DNA of 64,000 nucleotides from Chryseobacterium formosense (GCF_900116415.1 NZ_FPAP01000001.1:992001-1056000); one strand, 5' to 3'. Shown: positions 25,644 through 33,964, numbered from the stretch's first letter. Notes: generated from the letters alone by a model not told the origin. A program made the numbers and translations.

Positions 25644-25670
25644 AAAAGTTTAATTTTTAATTAAACTTTT
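25644..25670. repeat. perfect 12-base inverted repeat before small secreted protein gene
   Basis: AAAAGTTTAATT / AATTAAACTTTT with a TTT loop, ending 20 bases before the ATG at 25691. It could be a leader hairpin, an operator or a weak terminator; AT-rich composition makes chance folding easier. Confidence 0.4.
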
Positions 25671-25690
25671 AGATGTTTAAAATAAATATT

Positions 25691-25993
25691 ATGAAAATTT
25701 ACATTGTTGCACTTATACTGTCTTCAGCATCTTTTTCAGCACAGATTTCTCCCAGAAAACCTTTGATAATTGATTCTACCAAGCTTCCGAAAATTGAAAA
25801 ATCAATTATCAAAACACCTTCGGATGTTTCAAAGTTTGACACGGCTATTGCTAAATTATACAAAATGCCGGTAGCTAAACCAAAAAATCTTGAACTTTAC
25901 TCAAGTTTAAAAGCTCCGAAAAAAGACTCTACATTGCATAAAATACCAAATATTCTGGATGCAGCAAAACGACATAAACTGGCATTGAAATAG
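25691..25993 (+). CDS. small secreted protein, unknown function
   Basis: A 100-residue protein starting at ATG 25691 (MKIYIVALILSSASFSAQ), a standard signal peptide; an upstream in-frame ATG adds six residues and is less likely. The mature part is basic and Pro/Lys-rich (ISPRKPLIIDSTKLPKIEK, KMPVAKPKNLEL, LKAPKKDST) without Cys or a recognised domain. It has no operon partner. Coding status rests on the signal peptide and an open frame, so it is only moderately certain. Confidence 0.6.
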   Translation: MKIYIVALILSSASFSAQISPRKPLIIDSTKLPKIEKSIIKTPSDVSKFDTAIAKLYKMPVAKPKNLELYSSLKAPKKDSTLHKIPNILDAAKRHKLALK

Positions 25994-26038
25994 CAACTGT
26001 TGAAGAGGAAAATTGTTGATAAATTTTATGTAAAATCG

Positions 26039-26069
26039 TTGAGTTTATCTCAGACGTTTTATATTTTTG
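26039..26069 (+). promoter_or_regulatory. promoter for HD hydrolase gene
   Basis: TTG at 26039-26041, 20-base spacer and TATTTTTG at 26062-26069, a full consensus match 21 bases before the ATG at 26091. Confidence 0.55.
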
Positions 26070-26090
26070 TATTCTATTTTTCAAAAAAGA

Positions 26091-26537
26091 ATGACAAAAG
26101 AAGAATTGCTGAATAAAGCCATCAAAATTGCTGATAAAGCACATAAAGGGCAAAAAGATAAATATCACGCTCCGTACATTGCTCATGTGATGCGTGTAAT
26201 GGAATATGGCAAAACAATGGACGAAAAAATAGTGGGAGTTTTGCATGATGTCGTTGAAGATCATCCTGAAGAATTCAGTTTTGAATATCTACGATCTGAA
26301 GGTTTTCCTGAATACATTCTTTTCGCAGTGAGCTGTCTTACTAAATTTGATCCGGAAGAAAATTACGATGATTTCGTTAAAAGAACAGAAAGATCACCTC
26401 TTGCTGTGGCCGTAAAGCTGAACGATCTTCGTGATAACATGGATTTGAGAAGAGTAAACCGGGAATTAACTCAAAAAGACATTCACCGATTTAATAAGTA
26501 TCTGAAAGCTTACCGATATTTATCCGAGAAATATTAA
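26091..26537 (+). CDS. single-domain HD phosphohydrolase (RelA/SpoT or MESH1-like)
   Basis: A 148-residue protein with the HD metal-binding fold of (p)ppGpp hydrolases: KYHAPYIAHVMRVMEYG, then GVLHDVVEDHPEEFSFEYL with the HD pair, CLTKFDPEENYDDFVKR and AVAVKLNDLRDNMD. The last corresponds to the family's K-x-x-DR-x-x-N region. No synthetase, TGS or ACT domain is attached, so it resembles small alarmone hydrolases; ppGpp cleavage is inferred, not shown. The ATG at 26091 is preferred over an upstream TTG at 26067, which lies inside the promoter box. Confidence 0.82.
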   Translation: MTKEELLNKAIKIADKAHKGQKDKYHAPYIAHVMRVMEYGKTMDEKIVGVLHDVVEDHPEEFSFEYLRSEGFPEYILFAVSCLTKFDPEENYDDFVKRTERSPLAVAVKLNDLRDNMDLRRVNRELTQKDIHRFNKYLKAYRYLSEKY

Positions 26538-26538
26538 A

Positions 26539-27255
26539 TTAATCGGCGCCCGGGAAATGATACGTTTTGGTATCGTTATCGGTGTCGTCGATGTTGATAT
26601 TCAGAGCTAGATATACAAAATGAACATTTTTGTTACCTTTCGCTTCAAATTCTCGCTGCCAAAGATAACCGCCCAAAACTCCGAAGTTTTCGTCAATCTG
26701 ATATCCGAAACCCCCATAAACCCTGTTTCTTGCAAATGAAGGTTTATTAGGAGAAACTACAAAAATCTCATCATAAACATTCGCAAATAATGTTCCCGGT
26801 GCGATTTTTTTAGCATTTAATGGAACTGAAACATTCAAACGGTAACGGTAGCGCATTCTTTCCGATCTTGTGTCGGTTTGAGGCTCATAAAACCATGATT
26901 TTTCAGCACGAAACCTGTTTTCAAACTTTACAATTCCTTTTTTGAAATCGATCACATCCTGTAGCCAAACACGAAATTCTTCTTTATTAATAGCATGATC
27001 TTTATAGGTTGCATATCGACCTAAACCGATAAATGGCTTATGATTTTTGGTAAGATTATATCCTAAACCTCCTTTTATTTCGTAATAATCGGGATAGGTG
27101 TATTCTTCGATTCCTCTGGATTGTCCTTCAGCATAAAGGAAAAATTTTGGATGAAACTTGTAAGTAATCGTCAGTGCATTAAATGAGGAAATATGTTCCT
27201 GCGCTTTGAAAATACTTACACTTAAAAGTAAACCAAGACTTAAAAAAAGTTTCAT
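26539..27255 (-). CDS. DUF2490-family outer-membrane protein
   Basis: Predicted small beta-barrel, 238 residues from the ATG at 27255, with signal peptide MKLFLSLGLLLSVSIFKAQ. The body alternates strands (ITYKFHPKFFLYAEGQ, YYEIKGGLGYNLTK, VWLQDVIDFKKGIVKFENRFR, RNRVYGGFGYQIDENFGVLGGY) in the manner of DUF2490 proteins of Bacteroidota; function unknown. Its stop is 1 base from the end of the convergent HD gene. It lies downstream of the TonB-dependent receptor on the same strand and could be co-transcribed. Confidence 0.8.
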   Translation of the reverse strand: MKLFLSLGLLLSVSIFKAQEHISSFNALTITYKFHPKFFLYAEGQSRGIEEYTYPDYYEIKGGLGYNLTKNHKPFIGLGRYATYKDHAINKEEFRVWLQDVIDFKKGIVKFENRFRAEKSWFYEPQTDTRSERMRYRYRLNVSVPLNAKKIAPGTLFANVYDEIFVVSPNKPSFARNRVYGGFGYQIDENFGVLGGYLWQREFEAKGNKNVHFVYLALNINIDDTDNDTKTYHFPGAD

Positions 27256-27296
27256 CCAAAAAAATTTTTGCAAATGTATATTATTTAACTATTCGG

Positions 27297-27320
27297 TAAT
27301 ATTAAGTTTACTTAATATTA
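27297..27320. repeat. perfect 10-base hairpin at the 3' end of the receptor gene
   Basis: TAATATTAAG / CTTAATATTA with a four-base loop, covering the receptor stop codon. There is no T run, so it may act as a weak terminator or mRNA end-protecting hairpin. Confidence 0.4.
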
Positions 27321-29119
27321 ATATTGTAGGAAAACCCAATGTGAAACCATCTTTGAGGCATCGGTACACCAAAAGTTTCGGTATATTCTGAATCGGTAAC
27401 ATTATTCACCAATACATAGACCGAAAAATCTTTCTTATTAAAGCTTAGCTTTTCATCCAATACATTATAACTTCCGAAATTCATTCTGTCATTATATCTG
27501 TAAACCAGTTCGTTGGTAAAATATTTTAGAAATTTTGTGTTAAGTTTTGCTACAAATTGATGTTTCAGATTATCAAGGGCATAACGTGAGTTTAATTCGT
27601 TGATGTCTTTAAGCTTATTATCAAGATACGTGTAGCCTACCGTATATTTCAACCAGTCAAAAACCTGATGACCAATTTCTGCTTCAATACCCTTAATTTC
27701 AGTATCTCCGATATTTCTTGAATACCAAACAGGATCTGTCAAAGATTTTTTCACCCAGTCGATCGAATTTTCTGAACTTCTGTAAAATCCGCTCAATTTT
27801 GCTAAAATATTTTTATTCTGAAATTGGTAACCCACTTCAGTATAAATTGCATTTTCAGGTAAAAGATCAGAATTTCCCTGTTCCGTTTTGCTTACATAAT
27901 ATAAGTCTGTGAAGGTAGGAACTCTATGTACTTTTGAAATATTCCCATACACTTTATGATTTTGAAAAAATGTGTAACCCACATCTAAACCGGGATAAAA
28001 GAAATTTCCGTTGGTAGAATAATTTGCCCAAGAGGCTCCCGGACTGATATTCAATTTCTTATCGAAAAATGAAAAATGATGTTCAAAGAAAACCTGCGTT
28101 ACAAATCTTTCTCTGTCACCCAGATTATTACTTGCCAGAAACTCTTTTCTCAATTCTACTCCTAAACCAGTCGTTCCTAAGCTTGAAGTATAACTTGAGT
28201 TCACCTCTCCTCCAACGTTATTTCCGATGTGCATATTTCTGTAGATCTCAGGTTTTTCTCTGTTAAAAAGGTACATATCCTGCCCTCTTCTCCAATACAC
28301 ATTAGAATTAAGCTTAAATTTCCCAAAAGTCTGCTGATGAGCAAGACTTATGATCGAAGCCTGCAGTTCTTCATATTGTTCTGTAGCTAGAGGTGATGAA
28401 TAAAAACCGTTTGCTCCGAATTTTTTCTCAGAAAACCCGGCTTGTAATCGGATGTCTCCGTTTTTTATTTTCAACTGATTTTGATAGTACACATTTCTGA
28501 TGTCAAAATCGGTGTTGTGTCTGTAGCCTTGCGATGAGTTTGAGTTTGCCTGCAATAATTGTGAAAATTTTTCATTACCAATATTTGCACTTAGCCCAAA
28601 ACCATACGTCTCATAATCTCCTGCATTTGCGCTGATTTTTACATTTTTACCGATCTGTGCTTTAGTAATAATATTGATCGCTCCTGCATAAGCATTCTGC
28701 CCAAATCTTCTTGCTGCAGGACCTTTAATGACCTCTATTCTTTCAACATTATCCAAATCAACAGGAACGTTTAAAGAATTATGACCCGTCTGTGAATCAT
28801 TCATTCTGATTCCGTTGATCAGGATTAAAACCTGCTCAAAAGAACTTCCTCTGAAACCGACATCGCTCTGCACTCCGTTTGCTCCTCTCCTTCTGATGTC
28901 CATTCCCTGGATCTGCTGCAGAATCTCATCAATACTTGCAGCCGGAGAATTCAGAATATCTTCTCTCGTAATCACAGAAATATTCTGATTGGCATTTTTA
29001 TAAGTTGTTGCGACAAATTTTCCCTGAATTTCTACCGAATCTATATCCGTAGTTTTTACCTGTGCATTTGTCGAACAAAGTGCAGCAAGGAAAATCACAG
29101 TTCCGAGTTTCTTATTCAT
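27308..29119 (-). CDS. TonB-dependent receptor (BtuB/siderophore-receptor-like)
   Basis: Outer-membrane active-transport receptor, 603 residues, driven by TonB. It has a signal peptide (MNKKLGTVIFLAALCSTNAQ), a plug domain with ISVITREDILNSPA, IQGMDIRRRG, GFRGSSFEQVLILINGIRM and ERIEVIKGPAARRFGQNAYAGAINI, then a barrel with LRKEF-, SPGASWANY- and NKKDFSVYVLVNNVTDSEY-type strands. There is no carboxypeptidase-like N-terminal domain and no SusD partner, so the ligand is more likely a metal complex or cofactor than a glycan. It has its own promoter at 29148-29176. Confidence 0.93.
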   Translation of the reverse strand: MNKKLGTVIFLAALCSTNAQVKTTDIDSVEIQGKFVATTYKNANQNISVITREDILNSPAASIDEILQQIQGMDIRRRGANGVQSDVGFRGSSFEQVLILINGIRMNDSQTGHNSLNVPVDLDNVERIEVIKGPAARRFGQNAYAGAINIITKAQIGKNVKISANAGDYETYGFGLSANIGNEKFSQLLQANSNSSQGYRHNTDFDIRNVYYQNQLKIKNGDIRLQAGFSEKKFGANGFYSSPLATEQYEELQASIISLAHQQTFGKFKLNSNVYWRRGQDMYLFNREKPEIYRNMHIGNNVGGEVNSSYTSSLGTTGLGVELRKEFLASNNLGDRERFVTQVFFEHHFSFFDKKLNISPGASWANYSTNGNFFYPGLDVGYTFFQNHKVYGNISKVHRVPTFTDLYYVSKTEQGNSDLLPENAIYTEVGYQFQNKNILAKLSGFYRSSENSIDWVKKSLTDPVWYSRNIGDTEIKGIEAEIGHQVFDWLKYTVGYTYLDNKLKDINELNSRYALDNLKHQFVAKLNTKFLKYFTNELVYRYNDRMNFGSYNVLDEKLSFNKKDFSVYVLVNNVTDSEYTETFGVPMPQRWFHIGFSYNINIK

Positions 29120-29147
29120 ATTACTTTTAGTTTTTATTTGAAGTTTC

Positions 29148-29176
29148 CAAAATTAGGAGACTTTACCAAAACCAAA
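29148..29176 (-). promoter_or_regulatory. promoter of TonB-dependent receptor gene
   Basis: On the minus strand TTTG (plus 29173-29176), 17-base spacer and TAATTTTG (plus 29148-29155), 28 bases before the ATG. Confidence 0.5.
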
Positions 29177-29189
29177 AAATGATACATAT

Positions 29190-29221
29190 CATAAAAAAAG
29201 ATGCATCATAAAATGCATCTT
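29190..29221 (-). terminator. minus-strand terminator with no assigned gene
   Basis: Nine-base stem AAGATGCAT / ATGCATCTT with a six-base loop; on the minus strand a seven-T run follows. It lies upstream of the receptor promoter, so it must end a different minus-strand transcript coming from the 29.2-29.5 kb gap. Confidence 0.6.
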
Positions 29222-29244
29222 AGTGGATTGTAAATACTTTTAAA

Positions 29245-29295
29245 TTATCTTTTTCTCATTAAATGTGCAATAAAATGGCTGAAAAGCTTTCTCAT
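29245..29295 (-). other. candidate 16-residue basic peptide ORF
   Basis: ATG at 29295 gives MRKLFSHFIAHLMRKR and stops at 29245, just before the orphan minus-strand terminator. The peptide is basic at both ends with a hydrophobic middle. Only weak promoter-like sequence (TATACTTG at plus 29345-29352) is visible, so coding is unproven. Confidence 0.2.
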
Positions 29296-29436
29296 TGTTA
29301 TCACGTATTTAAAGTGCAATTTTACATGAAAATAATTAATAAAACAAGTATAAAAAACTGCTTCATTTATTTTTTTAAAACCTGAATTACTTGTTTTTTG
29401 ATTGTTTATTAATAAAAAGAATCCGTCAAAAATTCG

Positions 29437-29444
29437 TATTTTTG
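29437..29444 (+). promoter_or_regulatory. candidate minus-7 box for uvrA
   Basis: TATTTTTG, full consensus, 17 bases before the uvrA ATG. No TTG partner was found at 17-21 bases. Confidence 0.4.
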
Positions 29445-29461
29445 TTAGTCTTAAATTTACT

Positions 29462-32254
29462 ATGGCTTCAACAACAGATATAGATATAAAAAAACAGGTC
29501 TTCGTTAAAAACGCGCACCTTAACAACCTGAAACACATTGATGTTTTAATACCGAAAAACAAATTGATCGTTATCACAGGAGTTTCCGGAAGCGGGAAAT
29601 CTTCTTTGGCTTTCGATACTATTTATGCAGAAGGACAGAGAAGATATGTGGAGAGTCTGAGCTCTTATGCACGGCAGTTTTTGGGCAAACTTGAAAAACC
29701 GAAAGTTGATGATATTAAAGGTTTGGCACCTTCCATTGCAATTCAGCAGAAAGTAATTTCATCGAATCCGCGTTCTACAGTCGGAACTTCTACGGAAATT
29801 TACGATTACATGAAGCTTCTTTTTGCAAGAATCGGGAAAACGTTTTCTCCGGTTTCAGGGAATGAAGTGAAAAAAGATTCGGTAACGGATGTTGTAGATT
29901 ATATTAAAAATTCTAAAAAAGACATTCCGTTTTTATTAACGGCTCCTTTAGATTTTGATCTTGAAAATTTCACGGAAACTTTAAATATTTTAAAGCTTGC
30001 AGGTTTCACAAGATTAGAAATCAATGGAAATGTTGCCGGTATTGAAGATTTGGAAAGTTTTGGTTTCACTCCTGAAAAAGGTATGGAAATCAATCTTGTG
30101 ATCGACCGTTTTTCTTACGAAGAAGATGAAAGTTTTCTTCAGCGTTTGGCAGATTCTATTCAGATGGCGTTTTATGAAGGTCGAGGATATTGTTCGTTAA
30201 AAAACACCGAAACAGGAACTGTAAAAGAATTTTCCAATAAGTTTGAGCTCGACGGAATAGAATTTCTTGAGCCGAATGTTCATTTTTTCAGCTTTAATAA
30301 CCCTTTCGGCGCTTGTCCGACCTGTGAAGGCTACGGAAAAGTCATCGGAATTGATGAAGATCTTGTAATTCCAAACAAAGCTTTGTCGGTTTTTGAAGAT
30401 GCCGTTGCTTCCTGGAAAGGTGAAACCATGAGCGAATGGAAAAAAGATTTCATTAAGAAAGCAAAGGACTTCCCTATTCATAAGCCTTATCATCAACTAA
30501 CCAAAGAACAGAAAAATTATCTGTGGAAGGGCGACGGAAAAAGCACCTTCCCTTCGCTGAATAATTTCTTCAAAATGCTTGAGGAAAATTTATACAAAAT
30601 TCAGTATCGTGTAATGCTTTCCCGTTACAGAGGGAAAACACTTTGCCCTACTTGTGAAGGTTTACGTTTGCGTGAAGAAACAAGCTGGGTGAAAATTGAC
30701 GGACACAATATCCAGTCGATGATTGAGCTTCCTTTGGATGAACTTTTACCTTTAATTCAAGGTTTAAAACTTTCAGAGCATGATAAGGAAGTTGCAAAAA
30801 GATTGCTGTATGAAATTACAACCCGTCTAGAATTTTTACTAAAAGTCGGATTAGGATATTTAACTTTAAACCGTACTTCCAATACACTTTCCGGAGGTGA
30901 AAGTCAAAGAATTAATCTGGCAACAAGTTTAGGGAGCTCTTTGGTAGGATCTATTTATATTTTGGATGAACCATCGATTGGTTTGCACTCAAGAGATACT
31001 GAAAACTTAATTGAAGTTTTAAAAAATCTTCGTGACATCGGAAACACGGTCATCGTTGTAGAGCATGACGAAGATGTGATGAGAGCGGCAGATTATATTA
31101 TTGATATCGGTCCTGAAGCAGGATATTTGGGTGGCGAGCTGGTTTTCGCAGGTGATTTTAAAGAACTGAAAAGTGCCGATACGCTTACTTCAAAATATCT
31201 GACCGGAAAATTAGAAATAAAAGTTCCTGAAAAGCGCAGACAAGCAAAGGAATTCATTCATATAAAAGGCGCAAGATCAAATAATCTGAAGAATATCGAT
31301 GTTGATGTTCCATTGGAAAGTTTAGTTGTTATTTCAGGAGTTTCAGGAAGTGGGAAATCAACTTTGATGAAAGAAATTCTGACCAATGATATTCAGATTC
31401 AATTAGGAATGGGCGGTAAAAAGGGAGATTATGACTCTGTGGAATTTCCTAAAAAGCTCATTAAGCATATAGAATTAATCGACCAGAATCCTATCGGAAA
31501 ATCTTCCCGTTCGAATCCTGTAACGTATCTGAAAGCTTATGACGATATTCGTGATTTGTTTTCGAAGCAGAAAAGTGCCAAAATGATGGGTTACAAGCCC
31601 AAACATTTTTCATTTAACGTTGATGGCGGAAGATGTGATGAATGTAAGGGTGAAGGCGTGATCAATGTTTCGATGCAGTTTATGGCAGACATAGAGCTTG
31701 AGTGTGAAACCTGTAAGGGAACCCGTTTTAAAAATGAAATTCTTGAAATAAGATTCGACGAAAAAAATATTTCGGATATTCTTCATATGACCGTTGATGA
31801 AGCATTAGAATTTTTCAGAGAGAATAAAGAGGATAAAATCGTTACAAAACTTACTCCGCTTCAGGACGTCGGTTTGGGATATTTACAGCTCGGGCAAAGC
31901 TCTTCTACACTTTCGGGAGGTGAAGCACAACGTGTGAAACTGGCATCTTTCCTGGTAAAAGGGGTAACAACGGATAAAACTTTATTTGTTTTTGATGAAC
32001 CTTCAACCGGATTGCATTTCCATGATATTCAAAAATTATTAAAATCTTTGCAGGCATTGATCGATCTCGGACATTCTGTGATCGTCATTGAACATCAACC
32101 TGATATTATGAAATGCGCCGATCATATCATCGACATCGGTCCGGAAGCCGGAAAATACGGAGGAGAAGTTGTTTTTGCAGGAACTCCTGAAGATCTAGCT
32201 AAAAATAAAAAATCGCATACAGCGAAATACATTAAAGAGAAGCTTGAAAATTAA
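29462..32254 (+). CDS. uvrA: excinuclease ABC subunit A
   Basis: Damage-recognition ATPase of nucleotide excision repair. The start at 29462 (MASTTDIDIKKQVFVKNAH) gives 930 residues; the longer frame runs through the promoter box. Two ABC ATPase halves are complete: Walker A GVSGSGKSSLAF and GVSGSGKSTLMK, signatures LSGGESQRI and LSGGEAQRV, and Walker B ILDEPSIGLH and FDEPSTGLH. Zinc-binding CxxC pairs are seen in FGACPTCEGYG, LCPTCEGLRL and CDECKGEGV / CETCKGTRF. It is monocistronic, ended by the hairpin at 32259-32286. Confidence 0.98.
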   Translation: MASTTDIDIKKQVFVKNAHLNNLKHIDVLIPKNKLIVITGVSGSGKSSLAFDTIYAEGQRRYVESLSSYARQFLGKLEKPKVDDIKGLAPSIAIQQKVISSNPRSTVGTSTEIYDYMKLLFARIGKTFSPVSGNEVKKDSVTDVVDYIKNSKKDIPFLLTAPLDFDLENFTETLNILKLAGFTRLEINGNVAGIEDLESFGFTPEKGMEINLVIDRFSYEEDESFLQRLADSIQMAFYEGRGYCSLKNTETGTVKEFSNKFELDGIEFLEPNVHFFSFNNPFGACPTCEGYGKVIGIDEDLVIPNKALSVFEDAVASWKGETMSEWKKDFIKKAKDFPIHKPYHQLTKEQKNYLWKGDGKSTFPSLNNFFKMLEENLYKIQYRVMLSRYRGKTLCPTCEGLRLREETSWVKIDGHNIQSMIELPLDELLPLIQGLKLSEHDKEVAKRLLYEITTRLEFLLKVGLGYLTLNRTSNTLSGGESQRINLATSLGSSLVGSIYILDEPSIGLHSRDTENLIEVLKNLRDIGNTVIVVEHDEDVMRAADYIIDIGPEAGYLGGELVFAGDFKELKSADTLTSKYLTGKLEIKVPEKRRQAKEFIHIKGARSNNLKNIDVDVPLESLVVISGVSGSGKSTLMKEILTNDIQIQLGMGGKKGDYDSVEFPKKLIKHIELIDQNPIGKSSRSNPVTYLKAYDDIRDLFSKQKSAKMMGYKPKHFSFNVDGGRCDECKGEGVINVSMQFMADIELECETCKGTRFKNEILEIRFDEKNISDILHMTVDEALEFFRENKEDKIVTKLTPLQDVGLGYLQLGQSSSTLSGGEAQRVKLASFLVKGVTTDKTLFVFDEPSTGLHFHDIQKLLKSLQALIDLGHSVIVIEHQPDIMKCADHIIDIGPEAGKYGGEVVFAGTPEDLAKNKKSHTAKYIKEKLEN

Positions 32255-32258
32255 ATAG

Positions 32259-32286
32259 AAAGAGAGTCACAAAGACTCTCTTTTTT
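32259..32286 (+). terminator. terminator of uvrA
   Basis: Stem AGAGAGTC / GACTCTCT with a five-base loop and six Ts, starting 4 bases after the uvrA stop. Confidence 0.9.
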
Positions 32287-32289
32287 AGC

Positions 32290-32408
32290 TTAAACACTAA
32301 TGACGCAAATGTTTTCACTAATTTTCACAATTTGATATTTTGAATTATTATTGATATCAAGATTAGTATCATTTGTGAAGAAAAATAGTGCAATTTGTGT
32401 TTAAACAC
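32290..32408. repeat. degenerate interspersed repeat with inverted ends
   Basis: The left part contains a string of CACTAAT, GCAAAT, TCACTAAT and TCACAAT units spaced about 10 bases; the right end carries inverted forms (ATTTGTGAAG, AGTGCAATTTGTGTTTAA). TTAAACACTA also appears in both ends. The right end overlaps the stop of the next minus-strand gene. It is interpreted as a decayed repeat. Confidence 0.4.
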
Positions 32409-33036
32409 TATACAAAAACGGACTCTTTTTAATAAAAGCCTCATCATCAATTTGAGAAACCAGAAATTCCCCTAAATCTGTTGCTGAGATATTTTTGCCT
32501 CTACAATCTTCCAGACTTGTTTCCGTTTTAAAACTGTCATCGGTTAAATTGATTAAAGGAAGTCTTACCAAAGTCCAGTCAAGATTACTCTGAGTAAGCA
32601 GCTCGTATTCTTTTTGTTTGTCAACCGTTGTTTCAGGATAGTTTTGGTACATCCAGTCCGTAGCCATTTTCACAGTCTCATTTTTATTATCAAAAGGTGT
32701 ATTTACGCTCAAACCTGTTGTTACAATATATCGTTTGATTTTTTGGTAATTCATTGCACTGACAACATTTTTAGTTGCATCACTGAAGATTGTTCTTTCT
32801 CCTTTTGGCTGTCCCAAAGTGCTTAAAAGAACGTTACAGTTTTCCAGTAATTTTAAAACTGAATGATAATCTCGGGCATCTCCTTGTACAACTTCAATTA
32901 AAGGATTCTGAAGCTGGAAATTTTCAGGATTTCTTATTAAAAGCTTAATTGAATATTTTTTTTCTAGTAAACTCTGAACAAGATATTTACCCGATTTTCC
33001 TGTTCCACCAATTACGGCAATTATATGTGTATTCAT
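32401..33036 (-). CDS. NAD(P)-binding SDR-like protein (NmrA/atypical SDR)
   Basis: Rossmann-fold protein of 211 residues: N-terminal dinucleotide motif VIGGTGKSGKYLV (8-20), IRNPE after the second strand, VQGDARDYHSVLKLLENCNVLLSTLG, and LDWTLVRLPLIN near residue 155. It belongs to the atypical SDRs that lack the YxxxK pair in the classical position, like NmrA and flavin-reductase-like proteins. Substrate and role are unknown. It stands alone between two repeat- or gap-containing regions. Confidence 0.85.
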   Translation of the reverse strand: MNTHIIAVIGGTGKSGKYLVQSLLEKKYSIKLLIRNPENFQLQNPLIEVVQGDARDYHSVLKLLENCNVLLSTLGQPKGERTIFSDATKNVVSAMNYQKIKRYIVTTGLSVNTPFDNKNETVKMATDWMYQNYPETTVDKQKEYELLTQSNLDWTLVRLPLINLTDDSFKTETSLEDCRGKNISATDLGEFLVSQIDDEAFIKKSPFLYSV

Positions 33037-33324
33037 TTTTTATAAATGTTTAAAGTTGGCTAACTATTCATCTGTAGTTAGCATTAATTGTTGAAATGAA
33101 GATTTAAGACTCAGGAAGTTGAGTCTTTGCGAATCAAGCCATTTGAAATTCGGCTGATTAATTAGGGTAATATTAAAAGAAGATTTTGATTTAATAAAGA
33201 TATTAAATTTGTCAAATTTAAAAATGGATACAATGAAAAAAGAGCGTCTGATTTTATCCACAAAAAAATGTGGATAACTTGTGAATTTTAACATTTAATT
33301 CATTGTTTATCAAAAATATATTCC
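33037..33324. other. gene-poor stretch, nothing supported
   Basis: A minus-strand open frame at 33064-33294 has no start context, no family resemblance and a biased Phe/Lys/Asn/Ser composition typical of AT-rich noise. No RNA gene or strong hairpin was seen here. Confidence 0.5.
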
Positions 33325-33332
33325 TACTTTTA
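33303..33332 (+). promoter_or_regulatory. promoter of candidate small RNA
   Basis: TTG at 33303-33305, 19-base spacer and TACTTTTA at 33325-33332 (one mismatch to TAnnTTTG). Confidence 0.4.
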
Positions 33333-33337
33333 CTATG

Positions 33338-33440
33338 TAATAAAAATGAAATGAATCTTTTTCTTGCCTTTTTCGATTACGAAATTGCAATTAAATTTGA
33401 AATAAAAATTTAAGCACAGCATCGTCGGCTGTGCTTTTTT
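33338..33440 (+). ncRNA. candidate small RNA or leaderless 20-residue peptide transcript
   Basis: The predicted transcript runs from a promoter-like pair (33303-33332) to a strong terminator (GCACAGC / GCTGTGC then TTTTTT at 33411-33440), about 100 bases. Within it ATG 33351 opens a 20-codon frame (MNLFLAFFDYEIAIKFEIKI) ending at 33413, immediately at the terminator stem. Either a small RNA or a micro-protein mRNA fits; no known family was recognised. Confidence 0.35.
33411..33440 (+). terminator. terminator of candidate small RNA
   Basis: Seven-base GC-rich stem GCACAGC / GCTGTGC, loop ATCGTCG and six Ts. Confidence 0.85.
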
Positions 33441-33480
33441 GTTGTTGTCTAATTAAAAAAATGAGATGTATTTATCTACT

Positions 33481-33512
33481 GAGTCCGCTTCTAAAGAGCG
33501 GATTCTTTTTTT
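33481..33512 (+). terminator. second plus-strand terminator overlapping the next gene's 3' end
   Basis: Stem AGTCCGCT / AGCGGATT with one wobble pair, followed by nine Ts on the plus strand. It overlaps the 3' end of the minus-strand gene at 33491 and lies 41 bases after the previous terminator. Confidence 0.65.
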
Positions 33513-33964
33513 TTAGGCTTTGAAAAAGGTTTTTCTTTTGAAGTTAAGATGTTGTTGATGACGTTTTGATCACGATAGATCCATACATTTATAAAGTGCA
33601 ACTCTTTTGAGTTTTCAAAACCGGCATCAAAAGTCATCAATTCTATTGGATCACTATTTTTCGTGTAATCTTTAATATAAGCAGATCTGAATTTTAGAGA
33701 AGTAATTTTTCCATTCTTATTTATTATTTCGCATATTTTTTCATAATCATTATTTAGTTTTCTTTCTAACCTTTTATCTAAAATAAAACTGCTAAATTGA
33801 GAATAATCTTTATTGTTGCATTTTCTGTAGAATTCTTTAATGAAATTTTCGCTTACATCAATCCTTTCATTACTAACTTTCGAGCTGCTTATCTTGGTAT
33901 AATGTCTTTGTGAGACCAGTTGAAGAGAAGAAATAATGGCGATAAGGTGAATAATTTTTTTCAT
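33491..33964 (-). CDS. putative exported protein, 157 aa
   Basis: Unknown function. From ATG 33964 the protein has a signal peptide MKKIIHLIAIISSLQLVSQ; the longer frame upstream runs through a terminator and is not used. The mature part has a helical N-terminal region (FIKEFYRKCNNKDYSQFSSFIL) and a strand-rich region (ITSLKFRSAYIKDY, LMTFDAGFENSKELHFINVWIYRD) resembling NTF2-like DUF3887/DUF4019 domains. That assignment is tentative. It has no operon partner. Confidence 0.65.
   Translation of the reverse strand: MKKIIHLIAIISSLQLVSQRHYTKISSSKVSNERIDVSENFIKEFYRKCNNKDYSQFSSFILDKRLERKLNNDYEKICEIINKNGKITSLKFRSAYIKDYTKNSDPIELMTFDAGFENSKELHFINVWIYRDQNVINNILTSKEKPFSKPKKKESAL

Noticed and set aside
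29420..29436. Sixteen-base match AATCCGTCAAAAATTC shared with about 51639-51655
   Set aside because: In AT-rich sequence of this length a few such matches are expected by chance; no wider similarity around them.
33064..33294. Minus-strand 76-residue open frame
   Set aside because: No family, no start context and composition typical of AT-rich noise.
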